Below are positions 11,767 to 25,100 of a stretch of DNA of 64,000 nucleotides, in pieces. Positions within the stretch are counted from its first letter, which is position 1; the number at the start of each line of letters is the position of its first letter. The notes under the pieces were generated by a model. That model saw only the letters and a list, made by a program, of their open reading frames with translations, did no database searches and was not told the DNA's origin. This DNA is from Sclerotiophoma versabilis (lineage: Eukaryota; Ascomycota; Dothideomycetes; Pleosporales; Didymellaceae): positions 682,001 through 746,000 of the forward strand of contig JAAROD010000049.1 of assembly GCA_012274445.1 (NCBI GenBank), written 5' to 3'. The position numbers and the translations under genes were made by a program.

Positions 11767-13138
11767 GAGACCAGGCATGTGCAGCGATGATGCTAGTGGT
11801 AATTGTCGTAAGAGCTGAGAGCTAGGTTCCGTTGATGTGTATGTTGAAGAGCTCACGATAGCAAATGACCACATAACAGTGCATACTCTGTCGGTCTCTG
11901 TTTAATTATCAGTTCCGAAAATCAACGCAAACACCATCAGATTACCCCAAAATGTCAGAAAACTGCAATGATATGCGAGGAGTTTTGGTGCCTGAGTAAA
12001 GAGGTCGCGACACTGGTTGCATACTACTTGTTGCTATAACTTTTGTGGATACGAGCAATGACAGCATGGGGTCCACACGGATTCGGTAACTGAATCGTCC
12101 CGCACACTTAACTCCGCTCACGGCCTCGATGCGCCGCCTAACGCGAGACACGTTGTATGCCGATCTTTGCCTGTGTTCAAAAGCATGGTGCCAGCTGCAC
12201 TCGTGTCGGCGCTGACCGCGCCTGTTGAGACCCCGGAACTTGGACAACGCTTCAAAGGGATGTTGTACAAGGAGATTCATCCCCCAACAACATGATCTGA
12301 GCAATCCCTGGGGAAGACTGGAGCTTTGTGAGATCCAGTGGGCCTTGGTGGTGGGACAGCATTCCTTTTAAGGGAGCCAGGTCGACCACAGAAGCGACCC
12401 CAGCGACAAGTTCGCGGCTCAAGTGCAGGGGTATTGAGTGGGATCGGCATGAAACACTTCCCGCTATAACGTCGCGATTGGCGAACCTAGGAGTGGTTCG
12501 GAGTATTGTGCATGTGAAGAACATAATAATGTGTACAGGATGGATGCACTCACGGTCGTTATGCGCATACGACGGAGCGAGCGCAATTCCAAAAGACAGA
12601 CGCATAGAGGTTAGCTTCCCGGGACCTGCAGCAGTGACGTACACGCTGCTCTCGGCGAGTTTCAACAGTCTTTTGTGCAACACCGATTCGTTCTGGAGGA
12701 GATAGAACTGCGATTCGGATTTTCGACCCAAAATTTATCGAGTAAGGCGGACCCACAACAATGTGCGCCATCGACATCGAGCTTGAGGCCCAGTTTTCTC
12801 TCTGATCCAGTTGGCAACAAGGGCCCAAGGAGACTGTCGCTGTCTTGTTGAGATGAGCAACACAGCTAATTATATATGGACATCATCTGTCTGGAACGCA
12901 CATCATCGCTCCGCCCCAGTTCTCCGTATCTCCAGACCCTTCCAGTGTACTTTTCGTCAACTCTTTGCATTCACTTATAGCCTTTCCCTTGCTGTCAGTC
13001 GCTTCAGACAGTCTTGAAATTTCGTACGGCCTCGACGTCATCCAGTCGCTAGTTCAAACCCAAACTCACGACCACCAACAGTCTGTTGCTCGCCAGACGT
13101 TCTTATCAGGTTGCTGAGCCTCCCAGAAATCAGCAGAG
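11767..13138. other. Intergenic, no gene recognised
   Basis: 1.37 kb with only short frames lacking motifs. It holds the 3' UTR of the GT34 gene, and from about 12.9 kb a C/T-rich stretch that is probably the promoter and 5' UTR of the mechanosensitive channel gene. Confidence 0.45.
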
Positions 13139-16100
13139 ATGACAACTCCCGTGGACGAGCGACCGGAGCCTACATACAACATGGATAGCACCACGCACGT
13201 CCCTGCGACGCACCAGCGCTCGTCCGATGACGACGGAACATATGTTGGCGAAGATTTGAGCCATCAGCATTCCAACACTTCAGCACAAGCAAACCCACCG
13301 AGACTTGCGACTGGCACTCGAGCGCGATCTGGGACTCATTTGACTGTGGACACGCAATATGAGTATCCTCACCAGATGCAATCGCCATCTCAGACACGCG
13401 AGCAGGCGAGTAGGCTCGACGATGATCTTGCGCTCCTCCAAATTGAACGGGGCATCATCGATGCTGAAGCCCTTGAGAGGGGCCACTCAGTCAGTCGCTC
13501 TATGCAAAGAGTACGATCTCGACGCGACGAACCTATAGATGATTTTGACGCGGCGACAAATCCTCTACACGAACAAGCAGCGCGTTACAAGCCCCCGGAG
13601 AACCCTTCCACAAAGTTTTCGATATTCTTCAAGAAATTGCATAATTCGAGCTGGCTTGTTAGGTATTTTACATACATCACACCTTTGGTTCTCCTTATCC
13701 TCATTCCACTCCTTGTTGGTGTTTTCGCTTTTCCGAATGCGAATGTTGGTGGTGTAGAACTTGTGTGGTTCTCAATATGGCTTATGATTGTTTGGCTAAC
13801 ACTTTGGGCTGGCAGGGTAAGTTCTTTACATTAGGCGTTTAAGATATTTCTGACGTGTACTAGCTTCTCGCAAAACTACTCCCGTGGCCCATCGGCCTTG
13901 TCTCTAGTCTCTTCACGAATAATAGCAAGAAGTGGAGAGACATGGGCAAACAGCTAGAGCTCCCAGCAACATTGTTCTTCTGGTGGTTGGCAATCGAAGT
14001 CTCCTTCCTTCCTACGATGACGTATCACAATATCGACCCGGCAAAGAATGGACAGACTCAGTCTTGGCAGAAGACTATGAACAAAGTCCTCGTTTCGTTT
14101 TTCGTCGGTTTCGTCCTGAACTTCGTCGAGAAGATCATCATTCAGCTCATCGCCATCAGTTTCCATCTTCGAACCTACCAGGACCGCATCGAATTGAATA
14201 AGTTTCAAATTGGCAGTCTGGTCAAGCTCTACACATACTCGAAACAGAAGATTGCCATGGAGGACTCTGAATTTGAGCGCAACGAACAAGGACCGCCTGG
14301 TGCGCGCACTCCTGGTAAACTAATTGGCGAGGCCCAGAAGAACATCAAAGAGGGCTTCAACAAATTTGGAGATATTGCAGGAAAGGTTGCGGGCGATTTT
14401 ACTGGTCGTCAGGTTACATCGAGCAGCCACCCCAGCCAAGTGGTTATTCAGCTTCTGAGCACCAACAGCGGTGGTCAGGTTCTTGCCCGTCGCTTGTACC
14501 GGACCTTCGCACGACCCGAGACCGAGACCGTGCACGCTGAAGATCTGAAGAACGCCTTCGAGAGTGACGATGAGGCAGACGCTGCATTTTCCATGTTCGA
14601 CAAGGACATGAACGGCGACATCTCTATGGAAGAGCTGGAAGCAGTGTGTGTCGAGATCGGCCGTGAGCGTAAGTCCATCACTGCGTCACTCAAGGATCTT
14701 GATAGCGTTGTCGGAAAGCTCGACGACGTTTTTATGTTCATCGTGCTCGTCATCACGATCATCGTCTTCATTTCCTTGATATCGACATCGGCATCTGGTG
14801 TGCTTACGTCTGCTGGCTCAACACTTCTGGCCCTGTCTTGGCTGTTCTCTGCTACAGCACAGGAGTAAGTGGACCGAATACCTCCGGGACCCTATGTGAC
14901 AATGCTGACGTATGATCAGGTTCCTTCAGTCGTGTATCTTTGTATTCATCAAACACCCTTACGATGTGGGCGATCGCGTTCAGATCTACGGAAACACTGG
15001 TGACCTTGGACGCGGCGACGACTATTTCGTCAAAGAGATCGCTCTTTTCTACACTGAATTCAAGAAGATGCAAGGCCACGTTGTTCAAGCACCAAACAGT
15101 TACCTGAACACGCTGTTTATCCTCAACCACCGACGATCTGGAGCGCTTGCCGAAGCTGTACCCATCATTATCAAGTTTGGCACCACGCTTGAGCAAATTG
15201 AAAATCTTCGCGCTATGTTGCTCGAATTCGTTACGTCAGAAAAGCGCGAGTACCAGACCAATATCCTCACCGAACTCAGGGCGGTTCAAGAGGTTCACTG
15301 GCTCGAGCTGAACGTTGTCTTCTTCTACAAATCGAACTGGCAGAACGAACTACTGCGTCTCCAACGTCGCAACAAGTTCATATGCGCACTCACCATGTCT
15401 ATCCAGGAGTGTGGCATCGAAGGACCTCGCATGCGTTACCCTGGCCAGAAGGAATCGTTCCCTGTATATCTCCAGAATCTCCAGAACGCTCCTACGCCTG
15501 GTGTTGGACAAAACGGCCACCCTGACAACCCTGTTGGATCCATTAACAACCAAAGTCAAGATCAACCGTTCGTGCCGGCGGCTGATGGCGCCGACGATGC
15601 TGCTAATCGGAGCGCCGGTCCTGCCCGCCATGGCTCCATCCTACGTCAGCCCGGTCGGCACCGAGGAGAATCGATCGCTGCAATGGGTAAACGCGTCGAC
15701 TTTTCGCTGGGTATGAGAGGCATGGTGGACGATCCCAGCGGCGACGTGCTGGATGATCGTGATATTGCGGCCCGTCAGAGAGCTACCGTTGTAAGGGTAA
15801 CATCGCCGTCGCGTCACTCTCAGGATCGAGCGCGCTCGTCTCAAGACACCACTCACACCGCTCATTCTACTGGCATCCAGCGTGTTGGCACAAACAGCAG
15901 CCTGGGAGCGCGAGAGCGTACTCACAGGAATAGATTCTTCAGCCGTAGCCGCCACGGTGACGAAGAAATCGGAATGGCCAACATCCCTGAGGCTGAGTAC
16001 GATAGCACTCCAGCTGGCACAGAGAAGCTCGACCCCCGTTCTGGGCTTGTCAGTCCTAAGGCTGTAAGGACGAGCGAAGACACTCGTCCGCCAACATCAT

Positions 16101-16201
16101 CTGGCGCTCTAAATCCGGTCAACTCCATTACTTCAGAGAGGAGCTTCGCTGCGCCTGCACGGTCGAAGACCGATAACATCGAAATGAGACGGTTTCACTA
16201 G
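13139..16201 (+). CDS. MscS-like mechanosensitive ion channel with EF-hand
   Basis: Fungal MscS-type channel of the group containing fission yeast Msy1/Msy2, which release Ca2+ or ions from the endoplasmic reticulum on osmotic swelling. Exons 13139-13816, 13864-14864 and 14920-16201 give 986 aa; introns are 47 and 55 nt. The N-terminus (1-170) is polar and disordered. Transmembrane helices begin near 180 (YITPLVLLILIPLLVGVFAF) and continue to about 350. An EF-hand calcium loop, DKDMNGDISMEE, starts at Asp472. Two further hydrophobic helices precede the MscS beta domain, whose start VFIKHPYDVGDRV lies just after the third exon begins. The C-terminal 250 residues are low-complexity, rich in Ser, Arg and Pro. 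The domain order matches the fungal family. Gating by Ca2+ is inferred from the EF-hand. Confidence 0.95.
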
Positions 16202-17016
16202 TCTCTCCGCGATTTCCCTTATCTTTCGTTTTCTTCAATTAGGTTGTTGGGACCTCAGAATCTGGTATAGAGTGACGGCCTTGGAGCGGATCCATCTGCA
16301 GACCAAGGGCAGTGCGCCATGGTCATGCATTTCATTTCCTTAATTTCGCATCGCAGAGCGTGCATGCTAGCGAACATAGATATACGCCATGAATGAAGCA
16401 ACACGGCATGCACCTGTGCCTTGTGTTTATCGTCAAATTAGCCTTGCTATTTTCAAAGTTTGTTTCCAAGAGGCAGTGTGCGAACAACTCCAGACTTTCT
16501 TGGTGGACTGACCTCGTCTAAGCCATTGTTGAATCAGACTGTTCTCATCTAACGAGCTTTCAGTAGTCTCTAAACGCTTTTGTCTCGCCTCGGGGACGCT
16601 ACACCAAGCACATGTTGGCGAAAAGACTGCGAACTATGGTAGCGAGTGCGGGAATGGACCCTGACAGACCAGCTGCCGCGATTGCTGTTCAACAAACCTA
16701 CCAGCGGGACGTTGCAGCCATGAGCTGCATGAGTCGTAGTGGCAATGGCAATGGCAATGGCTTGTCCAAGTCCTTGCCGAATTTGATCTGGGCAGCTGTC
16801 TCGATGCGGACGCACCCTGAATTGTTTTGGTCTAACACGGAAGGGGGACAGCGCGTGTCGCGTAAACAAAGCTAGTGCAACACGCCCCTACAGAGTGGGG
16901 CTTCTGGCGGTGAGGAGAGGACGGGCGACCGACTTCAGAGATTCTCAACTAACCTCCCAGGCTCTGACCTTGAAGCCACTGCTCCAGTCTGTTTGATACA
17001 GCGTCGACCATCCACC
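16202..17016. other. Intergenic, no gene recognised
   Basis: 815 bp between two + strand genes: 3' flank of the channel gene and promoter/5' UTR of alpha-tubulin. It contains a short GGCAAT tandem (16741-16760). No open frame with a motif. Confidence 0.45.
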
Positions 17017-18906
17017 ATGCGAGGAGAGGTATGTCTACGCGCATTGTACGCCCCAGATACGCCTGTCATGTCACGACAACGCCCCTCTTCCTACGCGCCT
17101 GAGACGAGTTGAGAGCTCCGCTGGCTCGCCGCGCAACCGCTCTGTGCTAGCCGAGGATCAGCGAGTCGCATTGAACACCAATGGTCGTGACAGCTTCGCA
17201 GACACGGGCTGTATACAGATATCAGGACCATTTGCTGATAGAGAGCTCTGCAGATCTGCCACCTCCACATCGGCCAGGCCGGTACCCAGCTCGGTAACAG
17301 CGCCTGGGAGCTGTACGTCTCGCAACCCTACGCGTCCATCACGAAGCTTAACAGCTAACCCTGTCTCCTCAGGTACCTTCTTGAGCACGGTCTCAAGGCT
17401 GACGGTCGTCCGGACCCCGATGCGAAGGAGCTCAACGAGGGCGGCTCGTTCGAGACCTTCTTCACGGAGACTGGCAACGGCAAATACGTTCCTCGCTCCA
17501 TCTTTGTCGACCTGGACCCCTCTGTAGGTTGCTCAGTACACACGCCATAGCTGGGAGCTAATTCGAATAGCCCATCGATGAGATCCGCACTGGTACCTAC
17601 CGCCAGCTGTTCCACCCTGAGCTGTTGATCAGCGGCAAGGAGGATGCTGCCAACAACTGTGTGTGGTCCAAGGGTCCTTCACGAGCACATCAAGGCTGAC
17701 AGGCAACAGATGCTCGTGGTCACTACACCATCGGCAAGGAGATGGTCGACAGTGTGATTGAGAAGATTCGCCGTGTCGCCGGTACGCAATTCGCACGCTC
17801 GCTACATTATGACTTGTACTGATGGCTGTCAGACAACTGCTCCTCGCTCCAAGGTTTCCTCATCTTCCACTCTTTCGGTGGAGGTACAGGTTCTGGTTTC
17901 GGTGCTCTCCTCCTCGAGCGCCTTTCCACCGACTACGGCAAGAAGTGCAAGCTTGAGTTCGCCGTGTACCCTGCTCCTCGCGTCTCCACCTCTGTCGTCG
18001 AACCCTACAACGCCGTTCTCTCGACCCACAGCACCATCGAGAACTCGGACTGCACATTCCTCGTCGACAACGAGGCGGTTTACGACATCTGCCGTCGCAG
18101 CCTGGATATTCCTAGGCCCAACTACGAGCACCTCAACCGTCTGATTGCCCAGGTTGTCAGCTCTATCACCTCCTCTCTGCGATTTGATGGTGCGCTCAAC
18201 GTTGATCTGAACGAGTTCCAGACCAACCTTGTGCCCTACCCGCGTATCCACTACCCTCTTATCAGTTACGCACCCGTCATCTCGGCCAAGAAGAGCTCTC
18301 ACGAGAGTTTTAAGGTCAGCGACCTTACCTTCCAGTGTAAGTTAGCTATCAAGTCGCCCTCTTACAACGTTTATTGACCAATCCAGGCTTTGAGCCCAAC
18401 AACCAGATGGTTGTTTGCGACCCGCGCAACGGAAAGTACATGGCTGTCGCCCTTCTGTACCGTGGCGACATCGTTCCCCGCGACTGCACTGCTGCCGCTG
18501 GTGCGCTTAAAGCCAAATCCTCTTTCAACTTGGTCGAGTGGTGCCCCACTGGTTTCAAGCTTGGAATCAACTACACCAAGCCTATCAGCGTTCCTGGCAG
18601 CGAGCTCGCTGCTGTCGATCGAAGCGTTTCCATGCTCAGCAACACCACCGCCATTGCTGAAGCCTGGTCGCGTCTTGACCACAAGTTTGATCTTATGTAC
18701 TCCAAACGTGCCTTCGTTCACTGGTACGTTGGCGAGGGCATGGAGGAAGGAGAGTTCTCCGAGGCTCGTGAGGATCTCGCTGCTTTGGAGAAGGACTACG
18801 AGGTGAGTCGTTTACCTCCTTTCTTGAGCGGGGTGTTGGCTAACAGTGTATTCAGGAGGTCGCTAGCGACTCTCTTGAGGACGAGGTCGAGGAAGGCGAG
18901 TACTAA
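17017..18906 (+). CDS. TUB1: Alpha-tubulin
   Basis: GTP-binding subunit of the microtubule heterodimer, acting in spindle and cytoplasm. Eight exons: 17017-17028, 17254-17312, 17373-17523, 17571-17658, 17710-17781, 17833-18336, 18387-18802 and 18856-18906, giving 450 aa, the standard length. Exon 1 is a 12-nt micro-exon encoding only MRGE, followed by a 225-nt first intron. The tubulin GTP-binding motif GGGTGSG is at 143-149. The C-terminus is acidic and ends EVEEGEY, with the terminal Tyr typical of alpha-tubulins. HIGQAGTQLGNSAWELY at the N-terminus and YAPVISAKK also fit alpha rather than beta or gamma. The dense small introns at the 5' end are characteristic of fungal tubulin genes. Many ascomycetes carry two alpha-tubulins; which paralogue this is cannot be told. 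Confidence 0.98.
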
Positions 18907-19599
18907 GCGTTATACCACTATCATGAAGAGGCTTGGCATTCTGTTGGGTTCGATACGTCAAGTTGTCGCCGTGGTATTGCTTTGAGATAGAGAGCTTAGT
19001 AGACAACATGTCCGCATATCCAGTGAAAACTTTCGATTTCAAAACATCTATTGTAGGCTGCTAGCCTCTGGAGTAGCAGAAAAGCCGACTGGTAACATTC
19101 TCGGGACCAGCTTTAGACGTTATGCCTGTGAGGCTTTAGTGCTGATAAACGCATAGTACGCCATCTTTACAAAGCACTGTAGTCTTTTAGACGTCTATAA
19201 GACTACATCGAGCCTATGGATTCGTACTGACTGACTCCCTTAATTTTGACAGACCCAATGCTTGTAGCTGGCTTCAACTGCCACCCGAGAACCAGCGTCT
19301 GATCTCGCCCTGTCTCGTTCATGCAAAAATCTGCGGGAACCAGCGCTAAGAGACCTGCAGCAAGGAGCAACAGTTGCGAGCCCTCAACAGCAGCCGCAAA
19401 CCGGCTGTGCACACGCCTTTTGATGCGCGGCTCAACTAACCCTGGCAATGGTTGCGAGTGCGGCGGGATCCACGGGAATGGACCGAAGCAGAAGTCACGT
19501 CATGCCGAATCGAGTGGAGTGGGCGCGAGCCATGATGAAGCCCCGCAATTGTCTTGCTTCCAGCTTTGAGAAGTCCAGCACACCTCACAAACTCTCGCC
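18907..19599. other. Intergenic, no gene recognised
   Basis: 693 bp between two + strand genes, with the tubulin 3' UTR on the left and the promoter of the questin-oxidase-like gene on the right. Short frames only. Confidence 0.45.
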
Positions 19600-21024
19600 A
19601 TGTTCAGCCTGCCCAGAATCTCCCTACCATCTTTCCTTACTGGAGGAAGTGGAAATTACCAAGCAATCGACCTGCCCACCATCGAAATTCACGACATCGA
19701 AACCGCTGCCGAGAAGCGTTCGCGAACTCTGAAGCACTTGATCAAGGCGAACCATGCAAACTATTCGATCATATACCACGACTTGCGTTTCCACAACCAC
19801 ACACCGCATGTATGCTGCTCCAATGCCACTCAAGGCTGAAGGTAGCTGCTAAGCTCGCTGAGTAGATCCTGGGATCCGCGTACATTCTCGGAGGCACGGC
19901 GGAGCATCTGAACGACATCTACGAGAAAGAAGCCGAGAGCCTAGAGCCATGGCATGATGCGCCGGCAGAAATTACAGGAGATGATTGGAGAGATTTTCTG
20001 GGCAAGAGAGAGTGAGTGCTCTGATACAAGGAGCGGACAGTTGCTGACGGTTTACAGATACCAACGCGCTTTCGTGGATTTTTTCGAGGACCAGCTTGTG
20101 CTCAGACGATACAATGTTCAATTGGTGCTAGAGGAGTACCTGTTGGGTGGGAAAAAACCGCTCATCAATGGCATGATCTCCGGACTCGCACATCCCCTCA
20201 TCCACCTTGGATACGCGTACGAACTCGGGTCGACGACCGTTGCGATCGAAGCGCTGGCCCTCGGTGCATGTTTCTACAGTCCTATACATAACTATATTGA
20301 CGATACCTCGTATACAAAACCAAGTCCTCACCGAAGTAGCAATCTCAGGGAAATCCTGAACAAAGTTCGGGAGGACAAGCGCTTCGATGGCCTATATCCG
20401 CGTCGTAGCGGCGATATCTCGAAGGTGCTAGATGAGAGAGAGGAAGCATTTTTGGAATACTGGAATGCATGGGAGCTGTCAGACCCACAGACTGCGTTCC
20501 AGCAGTCGCAAGAACTTGCAATCACGATTCTGGTGGGCACTGAGGCGCCAGAGAACACGAAGTTCGACTTCTTCTTTGTGCACATCCTCACCTCATCGCA
20601 TGCAGTCCGTGTACTACTTCCACTACTTCCTGCCAAATTCCACGTCAGCCTGGTACGACAGTGGTGGCTGTTCACATTGGCCGTATACATCGCGCAAACA
20701 AGACCCGAGATCGATCCTACCATCATTGAAGAATTCCAGTTGAATGGCCGAGACTGGAAGTTCGTCGTACACAAGGCGCTCAACTCGTCTGAATCTACAG
20801 ACGCACACTACGTCAAAGGTACAACCTTACAACCAAGATTTCCACAAACGCCCCGCTGACCCTACATAGCGTTGCGGTGTATGAAGGCAATCTCAGAGAC
20901 CTGGGGCGATGACTCGCAGTACTTTGAAAAGGCGGCAGTCAAATTCGCCGATGAGTTTGAGCATTGGGGAGGTTTCAGTACTGAGCAAGATGCTACGAAC
21001 TTGGCATATCTTGAGAGGCAATGA
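19600..21024 (+). CDS. Questin oxidase-like protein (DUF4243 family)
   Basis: Member of the fungal family that includes questin oxidase and AflY/HypA-type Baeyer-Villiger-like oxidases of polyketide pathways; many members have no known substrate. Four exons, 19600-19809, 19866-20011, 20058-20818 and 20870-21024, give 423 aa with introns of 46-56 nt. The N-terminal helical part (YSIIYHDLRFHNHTPH) runs across intron 1 into ILGSAYILGG. The family hallmark HPLIHLGYAYEL lies at His164-Leu175, with His168 a likely metal or cofactor residue. Helical repeats follow to the end (FVHILTSSHAVRVLLPLL; the final exon has HWGGFS). No polyketide synthase or other pathway gene is adjacent, so a cluster role is not supported. 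Family assignment good, reaction unknown. Confidence 0.87.
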
Positions 21025-22100
21025 ACGACAGATTGCTGGGTAGTAAATTGCTATGATGGAGTTGTGAAGCAAGCGGTCATGGAGTCGTTGGGCGTTGGAG
21101 ATCCTTCAGTCCAGGCCTGTTTATCGACACGAACACCGTAGATGCATGGACTTCTGATAAGCATGAAACTATGCCATGTGGCGCCATGGAGAAGGTCCTG
21201 TTAATCAGCATCACAAGCCTCTTGGCTTCTGACGGCTCCCTGCTGTCATGCAAGGGCCGGCAAATCGGGGATCGCAACTCGTTGCGCTATGCATTATCGT
21301 GATTCATTGGAGGCCTCGAGCTTATGCATGGCCAACCGCCTTGCACAAAAGACTTTGGCAGCTGGAGGCAGTCAGAGGCTTCATCAGGCATGACTGGTGA
21401 TCTCAAAGGCTGGTCCAGCCTCCACGAAGTGGGGTGGCTAACTTTGTCAGCTCGGCTTGGGAAAGCTTCAGAGTGCTTCAGCATATGCGTAGGCAATCGT
21501 TGCCGCAAGAAGCAAGACGTGGTAATGCGATAGCAGATGCGTCAGCAGCATCAAGCACAACCAGGTAAGCCTAAAGGCCTCCACGGCGCGGAAACCAAAA
21601 CTGCATGCATGCATACCGATGAAGTGATAGCGACAAAAGGATCCTCGACCCCGCTGGCCGAATCCTCTCCCAGCTCAGCCGACTTGGACGAGGATTCCCA
21701 GGCATTGTCGAGCAAACGTCATACCGACGCATCCGCAGTCTTTTCTCAGTGCTCTGCGAATCCCATCAAAACCTGGCAAGCTTTCCAGCGCTAAACACGC
21801 TTTCGGCACGCACGCCCCACACCTTCCGAGATCACAAGCAACTTGCGTCATACCGTGTGCATCAAGAAAGCGCAGCGCGTTCGCGACCAGCGGGAGTCCG
21901 GCGGCACCGTGGTCCCGGCAGGTTCCATTGATACATCAGTCCCTTGCTTTTCATATTCTCTCTCTCCACAGAGATCGTGTTCTTCTTCAACAAACTCTTT
22001 TGCTACACCCCTACCCTCCATTCCGTCGGCTTGCCCCACCCTGCGAACTGGTAGTCTCTCCACACGCAATCCGGGCACAGCTCTGACAACAAACACGACC
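21025..22100. other. Intergenic region and probable 5' leader of erdS
   Basis: About 1.1 kb. From 21843 the erdS reading frame is open without any ATG until 22101, so this is most likely untranslated leader rather than coding. The segment 21955-22035 is pyrimidine-rich (TCTCTCTCC and similar), typical of promoters or 5' UTRs of highly expressed fungal genes. No other gene seen. Confidence 0.5.
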
Positions 22101-25100
22101 ATGCCGGCCGCACTCAAGAAAGCGCTTGAGAAGCTCAAGCCGGGCCACAGCGACCATGGCTCCGGGGACGAAAGCAGCCTCAAATCGCCCAGCGGAGTAA
22201 AATCGCCAATGGGCGTGTCTGCTAATGGCAGAGCTCAGTCTCCCGCGCACACGCCGCGCTCTTCTGGCGTCTTCGCCCACAGGCCCAGCGGTGAGATGAG
22301 GCGTGACCAGATTGCTTCCCCCACAGAGAGTCGGTCAAGCCTCGATCATGGCGGCGCCCCGCGCAAGTCCATGACTGGCGTCTTCCACCGCGGAACCCAT
22401 AGCCCTAACCGATCTGGCTCTAAGGACCGTAAACAGGAGCGGAGCGGCTCACTTGGCAACCACAGCCCTATGCGTGTGGTCAAGGAGAAACTTCACCTTG
22501 GTGACTCCTCCAGTGATGAAGGCGGCCCCCTCAACCGCGACGGTGAGCCCATGTCCCGCAATCAGCTGCGCAAGCACGAGAAGCACGCACAGCAGGAGGA
22601 GCGCCACAAGCAGAACCAAGAGAAGGAGGCTGAGATTGAGAGGAGGAGGAAGGAGATGGAGGAGCAAGCCAACGCCGAATTGACTCCCGAGCAGAAGGCG
22701 AAGTACGGTGTTGTCCCCCCAAACAGCTATGCTGGTGAGTGGAAGCACCAACACCGCGCCAACATCCACGACTTCACAGTCGACGATGTCGGCAAGGAGG
22801 TTGTCTTCCGTGCTCGCATCCATCACCTGCGTAAGATGAGCTCCAAGTTCGTTTTCTTTGTGTTCCGTCAGCAGCTCGCCACCATTCAGGGCGTTCTTAT
22901 GGAGCATTCGGACATCTCCAAGTACATGCTGTATTGGGCGGAGCACCTTGAGGTTGAGAGTGTCGTTCTTGTCAAGGGTATCCTCCAAGCGCCCAATTCG
23001 AAGCAGGGCGAGGTCACCGGAACCACCATCCACGACGTCGAGATTTCCGTGCACGCACTGCACGTCGAAGCTGAAATCGCCGATCACCTTCCCTTCAATG
23101 TATATGAGGCTGAAGTCACACAAGCCGACGTCGACGCCGAGGTTGCTGCACCCGGCCATAAGGAGGGACACAACCGCGTCAGAATTGCAGACAGGACGCG
23201 TCTGAACAACCGTATCATCGACCTGCGATCAACAGCATCGCAAGGTATCTTCCGCATCCAGTCCGGTATCTGCAATCTCTTCCGCCAGGCTCTGGATGAG
23301 CAGGGCTTCATTGAGATTCACACTCCCAAGCTGCAGGGTGGCGCTACTGAGTCTGGTGCTAGTGTCTTCAAGGTTGAGTACTTTAGCCGTGGTGCTTTCC
23401 TCGCACAGAGTCCTCAATTAGCGAAACAGATGGCAATCTCTGCAGATTTCGGCAAGGTATACGAAATTGGCCCCGTGTTCCGTGCTGAGAACAGTAACAC
23501 ATACCGCCATCTGACAGAATACACCGGTCTGGATCTCGAGATGCAGATCGATGAGCATTACCATGAGGTTCTCCGTGTCCTCGACCGCACATTCAAGACC
23601 ATCTTCAAGGGCATCTACGAGCGCTACCGTCCAGAGATCGAGGTAGTCAAAAAGCACTTCCCTCATGAGGACTTGGTCTGGCTGGATCAGACCCCCATTA
23701 TCCCGTTCGCTGAGGGTGTGCGCATGCTCAATGAGTCAGGATGGAGAGACGATAATGGGAATCCGCTGGACGAGAATGAAGACCTAGGTACCAGGGACGA
23801 GGTCCAACTGGGACGTGTTATCAAGCAGAAGCTCGGAACTGATTATTACATCTTGGACAAGTTCCCAGCCAACGCAAGACCTTTCTACGCCATGGCAGAT
23901 CCCAATAACCCTGAACTCACGAACTCTTTCGATATCTTCTGTCGTGGTCAGGAAATCCTCAGTGGTGGACAGCGTATCCACGACTCCAGAATGCTGCTTG
24001 ACAAGATGGATAAGCTCAAGATGGACCCTTCGACCATGGAAGAGTACATTCAGGGCTTCCAGTGGGGTGCACCACCTCACGGTGGTGGTGGTATCGGTCT
24101 TGAGCGTATTCTTATGCTTTTGCTCAATCTTGGAAACATTCGTCACGCATCCATGTTCCCTCGCGACCCCAAGAGTCTGCCCGAGAAGCCTGTCATCAAG
24201 CAACTGCGCCACCCAGATGCTAGCACTATGCACCCACCTTGGGAAGGACAAGACCGTGTTCTGGCCAAGATTGACTTGCAACCTATCGAGAAGCTCATTG
24301 CCAACTACGGCGATGCCACCAACACATCGTGGCTGGAGCCCCGCACAGAGATCTGGCGTGATCAGAACACTGGTGCAGCAGTTGGTTTTGTACCTCAAGA
24401 CGGTTTTGCCATCACTGTTGGTGACCCTCTCTGTCACGAGTCTCAATACTTGAAGACTATGACAGGTTACCTCAAGTACATCAAGAAGGAGCGCAACCTC
24501 AAGCCACTTTGGCTCCTTGTTGGTGCGCCTGTGGAGGAGGTACTCGCCACAAAGTTCAACTGGCGAACATTCTCAGTCACTGGCGAGCAGCGAGTGGACC
24601 CAGCCCACAATCCTGCAGACAAGGATGCGGATGTCCAGCGTAAGATACGTCACGCTGAGAAGGAAGGCGTGAAGATCACCGACTACGCTATTGGCTCTCC
24701 GCCACCACCAGAGATCAAGAAGAAGGTCGACGCCCGTGTTGAGGACTGGCTGAAGGGCCGTAAGGGTCGCCAAGTGCATTTGACCAACATTCACCCATGG
24801 CAGGACGAGGAGCACCGCCAGTACCATATTGCACAGACACCCGACGGTACCATTGCTGCCTTCGTCGCGATGGCACAGCTGTCTCCTGACCACGGCTGGC
24901 AGGTCAAGTACTCGCTTGACTTCCCCAACGCACCTTCTGGTTCCATTGAGTATATCGTTACTCACGCACTCAAGGCGGTTGCCGCTTCTGGTGCCGAATC
25001 TGTCACCTTTGGTGGAGGAGCTAGCTCCAAGTTTACGCCTGGACACAACGTCAAGGGCACCCGTGTCAAGGTGCTTAGCCGCGCATACCATGCTATTGCG

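Noticed and set aside
12328..12828. Open frames on both strands between GT34 and the MscS gene
   Set aside because: About 125-160 codons, overlapping on opposite strands, no motif, no splice context.
13139..21024. Secondary-metabolite gene cluster around the questin-oxidase-like gene
   Set aside because: Neighbours are tubulin, a channel and ErdS; no polyketide synthase, NRPS, transporter or regulator is adjacent, so the gene is treated alone.
21843..22100. N-terminal extension of ErdS
   Set aside because: The frame is open but contains no ATG before 22101; the apparent start is a TTG, and the sequence resembles a pyrimidine-rich leader.
22449..23171. A 240-codon minus-strand frame
   Set aside because: Antisense to erdS, repetitive Leu/Val/Gly composition, an effect of codon bias in the sense gene.
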